Assembly: GCA_018725205.1 (NCBI GenBank)
Contig: QLUB01000009.1
Coordinates: forward strand, 1-25,670
Direction of reading: 5' to 3'
Origin: a candidate division NPL-UPA2 bacterium
GTDB taxonomy: Bacteria; Bacillota; UBA994
DNA: 25,670 bases
Shown piece after piece: positions 24,399 through 25,670 of this stretch. Below the pieces are notes generated by a model. It worked only from the letters and a program-made list of their open reading frames with translations, was not told the origin of the DNA and made no database searches. The translations under genes were made by a program, and so were the position numbers. The stretch's first letter is position 1. Each line of letters opens with the position of its first letter.

Positions 24399-25096
24399 CG
24401 CTGCTTACGCACACACCGGAGCCTGACAAGATAGTCGCGGCTGCTGCGCGGTTGTGCTATTCGGATGCGGACATCGCCACCATACAGAGACGCTTGCACG
24501 GCGATAAGGGAGCGGCGATGGTCGCTAAACTCCTGTCGCTCGGGCACGAGTCGCCGCTTGAGCATGTCAGCTTTACGTTTGGGATTGAAGGCGTAAGTCG
24601 CGCGCTGTCGCACCAATTAGTGCGCCATCGCATAGCCTCGTACTCCCAGCAATCGCAGCGCTATGTGCGCATGGAGGACTTTCTGTTTGTCACTCCCCCC
24701 GCTATTGCTGATTCCCCGGAAGCTAAGGCTCTGTTCTTGGAGGCTATGGAGGCTATCCGCCGCTCCTACGCGTCCTTGTTGGCGCAGGTGCCTGCGGAAG
24801 ACGCGCGCTATGTCTTGCCAAACGCCTGTGCTACGAAATTGGTGGCTACCCTTAATGCTCGGAGTCTTTATAACTTTTTCGCTTTGCGCTGTTGCCGGCG
24901 GGCGCAATGGGAGATCCGCGCATTAGCATGGGACATGCTGCGCTTAGTTAAAACTGCCGCGCCGCATGTATTTGGCCAAGCCGGGGCAGACTGCCTGAGT
25001 GCGCGGGGCTGTGGTGAAGGCGAAATGAGCTGCGGCACACCCTACAGCAAATCTGAACTAGACGGAGGTCAACATGAACCAAGTCGAAGGTCGTAA
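24389..25096 (+). CDS. thyX: Flavin-dependent thymidylate synthase
   Basis: Makes dTMP from dUMP using methylene-tetrahydrofolate, FAD and NADPH. The diagnostic RHR-x7-S motif is present (R79-H80-R81 ... S89, in RHRIASYSQQSQR), preceded by ESPLEHVSFTF and followed by LPNACATKLVATLNARSLYNFF. The C-terminus has GEGEMSCG, as in many relatives, and then a tail of about 20 residues (YSKSELDGGQHEPSRRS), part of which is encoded by the rlmB ribosome binding site and start. The length is 235 residues. ATG 24389 lies inside mrnC, with AGGAGGGGG upstream. No thyA gene is visible here. Confidence 0.96.
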   Translation: MRVTLLTHTPEPDKIVAAAARLCYSDADIATIQRRLHGDKGAAMVAKLLSLGHESPLEHVSFTFGIEGVSRALSHQLVRHRIASYSQQSQRYVRMEDFLFVTPPAIADSPEAKALFLEAMEAIRRSYASLLAQVPAEDARYVLPNACATKLVATLNARSLYNFFALRCCRRAQWEIRALAWDMLRLVKTAAPHVFGQAGADCLSARGCGEGEMSCGTPYSKSELDGGQHEPSRRS

Positions 25097-25670
25097 CCCT
25101 GTGCTTGAGGCTCTACGGGCGAAGGCACCCATCAATAAGTTGTTTGTGCAGAAGCAGGCCGGAGGTGGAATTAGGCAGATTTTTGAACTCGCGCGGCAGC
25201 AGGGTGTGGTCATAGTCGAAGCGGAAAAGGGGATTCTGGACAAGATGTGCGAAGGCAGGCCGCATCAAGGTGTGGTAGCCGACATGGCCGTTGAGTCCTA
25301 TGTAGAATTCGAAGACCTCGTGGCGAAAGCCTTAGCTGAGCCGCGCCCTTTGCTTGTGATGTTAGACCACATCGAAGACCCGCAAAATTTGGGGGCGATT
25401 TTGCGCAGCGCCTTAGCCGCGGGGGCGCAGGGAGTGATCATCCCTAAGCGGCGCAGTGCGGCTCTCTCGACGGCTGTAGCTAAAGCCTCGGCAGGCGCGG
25501 TAATGCATCTGCCGGTAGCGCGCGTGGCGAACCTAGCGCAGCATGTCGCGCGCCTTAAAGATGCAGGATTTACCGTTATAGGTGCAGAGGCTAGCGGCAA
25601 GGTCGTATATGATGTTAAGTTGACCTGGCCCTTAGCGCTAATCGTTGGCAGCGAAGACACAGGCATCTCC
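25074..25670 (+). CDS. rlmB: 23S rRNA 2'-O-methyltransferase RlmB (SpoU family), 3' end missing
   Basis: A TrmH/SpoU-family methyltransferase, in its usual Firmicutes place after cysS-mrnC-thyX. The 199 visible residues include the N-terminal substrate-binding domain (about 1-75, VEGRNPVLEAL ... HQGVVA) and the SPOUT domain with motif 1 LDHIEDPQNLGAILRSA and motif 2 ALIVGSEDTGIS at the window edge. The last motif and stop lie outside. ATG 25074 follows GGAGGT by four or five bases; 23 bases overlap thyX. The target is probably the 2'-O of a 23S rRNA guanosine, from family knowledge. Confidence 0.93.
   Translation, partial: MNQVEGRNPVLEALRAKAPINKLFVQKQAGGGIRQIFELARQQGVVIVEAEKGILDKMCEGRPHQGVVADMAVESYVEFEDLVAKALAEPRPLLVMLDHIEDPQNLGAILRSALAAGAQGVIIPKRRSAALSTAVAKASAGAVMHLPVARVANLAQHVARLKDAGFTVIGAEASGKVVYDVKLTWPLALIVGSEDTGIS

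Overview
The window looks like a chromosomal segment of a Gram-positive, low-G+C-phylum (Firmicutes/Clostridia-type) bacterium with unusually high G+C (about 55-60% in the lines I counted). The main evidence is the order ctsR-mcsA-mcsB-clpC-radA-disA ... carD-yacL-ispDF-cysS-mrnC-thyX-rlmB, a backbone typical of Firmicutes. Shine-Dalgarno sequences are strong, and more than half of the starts appear to be GTG, TTG or possibly CTG. I cannot name a genus. No rRNA, tRNA, CRISPR array or intact mobile element was seen.

Layout. 1-533: the end of an AT-rich acetyltransferase gene cut by the window edge. 589-4919 (minus strand): an accessory block read right to left, consisting of a small integral membrane protein, a manganese-type superoxide dismutase, a broken M20-family dipeptidase (internal deletion plus frameshift), an EamA-type transporter and an MFS transporter. 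Several perfect inverted repeats lie in its gaps. 5154-10627 (plus): a cyclophilin lipoprotein, IMP dehydrogenase (guaB), an EF-G paralogue and an RlmI-type rRNA methyltransferase. 10805-17810: the protein quality-control and DNA-integrity operon (CtsR repressor, McsA/McsB arginine kinase, ClpC unfoldase, RadA, DisA diadenylate cyclase). 17853-19239: psd and pssA, the two steps from CDP-diacylglycerol to phosphatidylethanolamine. 19249-19641 (minus): a conserved small protein of unknown function, convergent with pssA. 19844-25670: carD with its own promoter and terminator, then a tight run yacL-ispDF-cysS-mrnC-thyX-rlmB, with rlmB cut by the window end.

How the genes fit together. CtsR probably represses its own operon through a degenerate heptad repeat just downstream of a promoter. 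McsA/McsB mark proteins with phosphoarginine and ClpC unfolds them. RadA and DisA handle DNA recombination intermediates and c-di-AMP signalling. The right-hand run combines RNA maturation (Mini-III, RlmB), translation (CysS), isoprenoid precursor synthesis (IspDF) and dTMP synthesis (ThyX). It is packed with overlapping or nearly touching genes, so translational coupling is likely.

I found no convincing new multi-gene system. The items most worth a second look are the deletion-scarred M20 dipeptidase, a REP-like sequence between clpC and radA, the psd-pssA pair inside the stress/c-di-AMP locus, the perfect palindromes upstream of sodA and at the MFS gene start, a possible CTG start for guaB, and the uncharacterised cysteine-containing protein next to carD.
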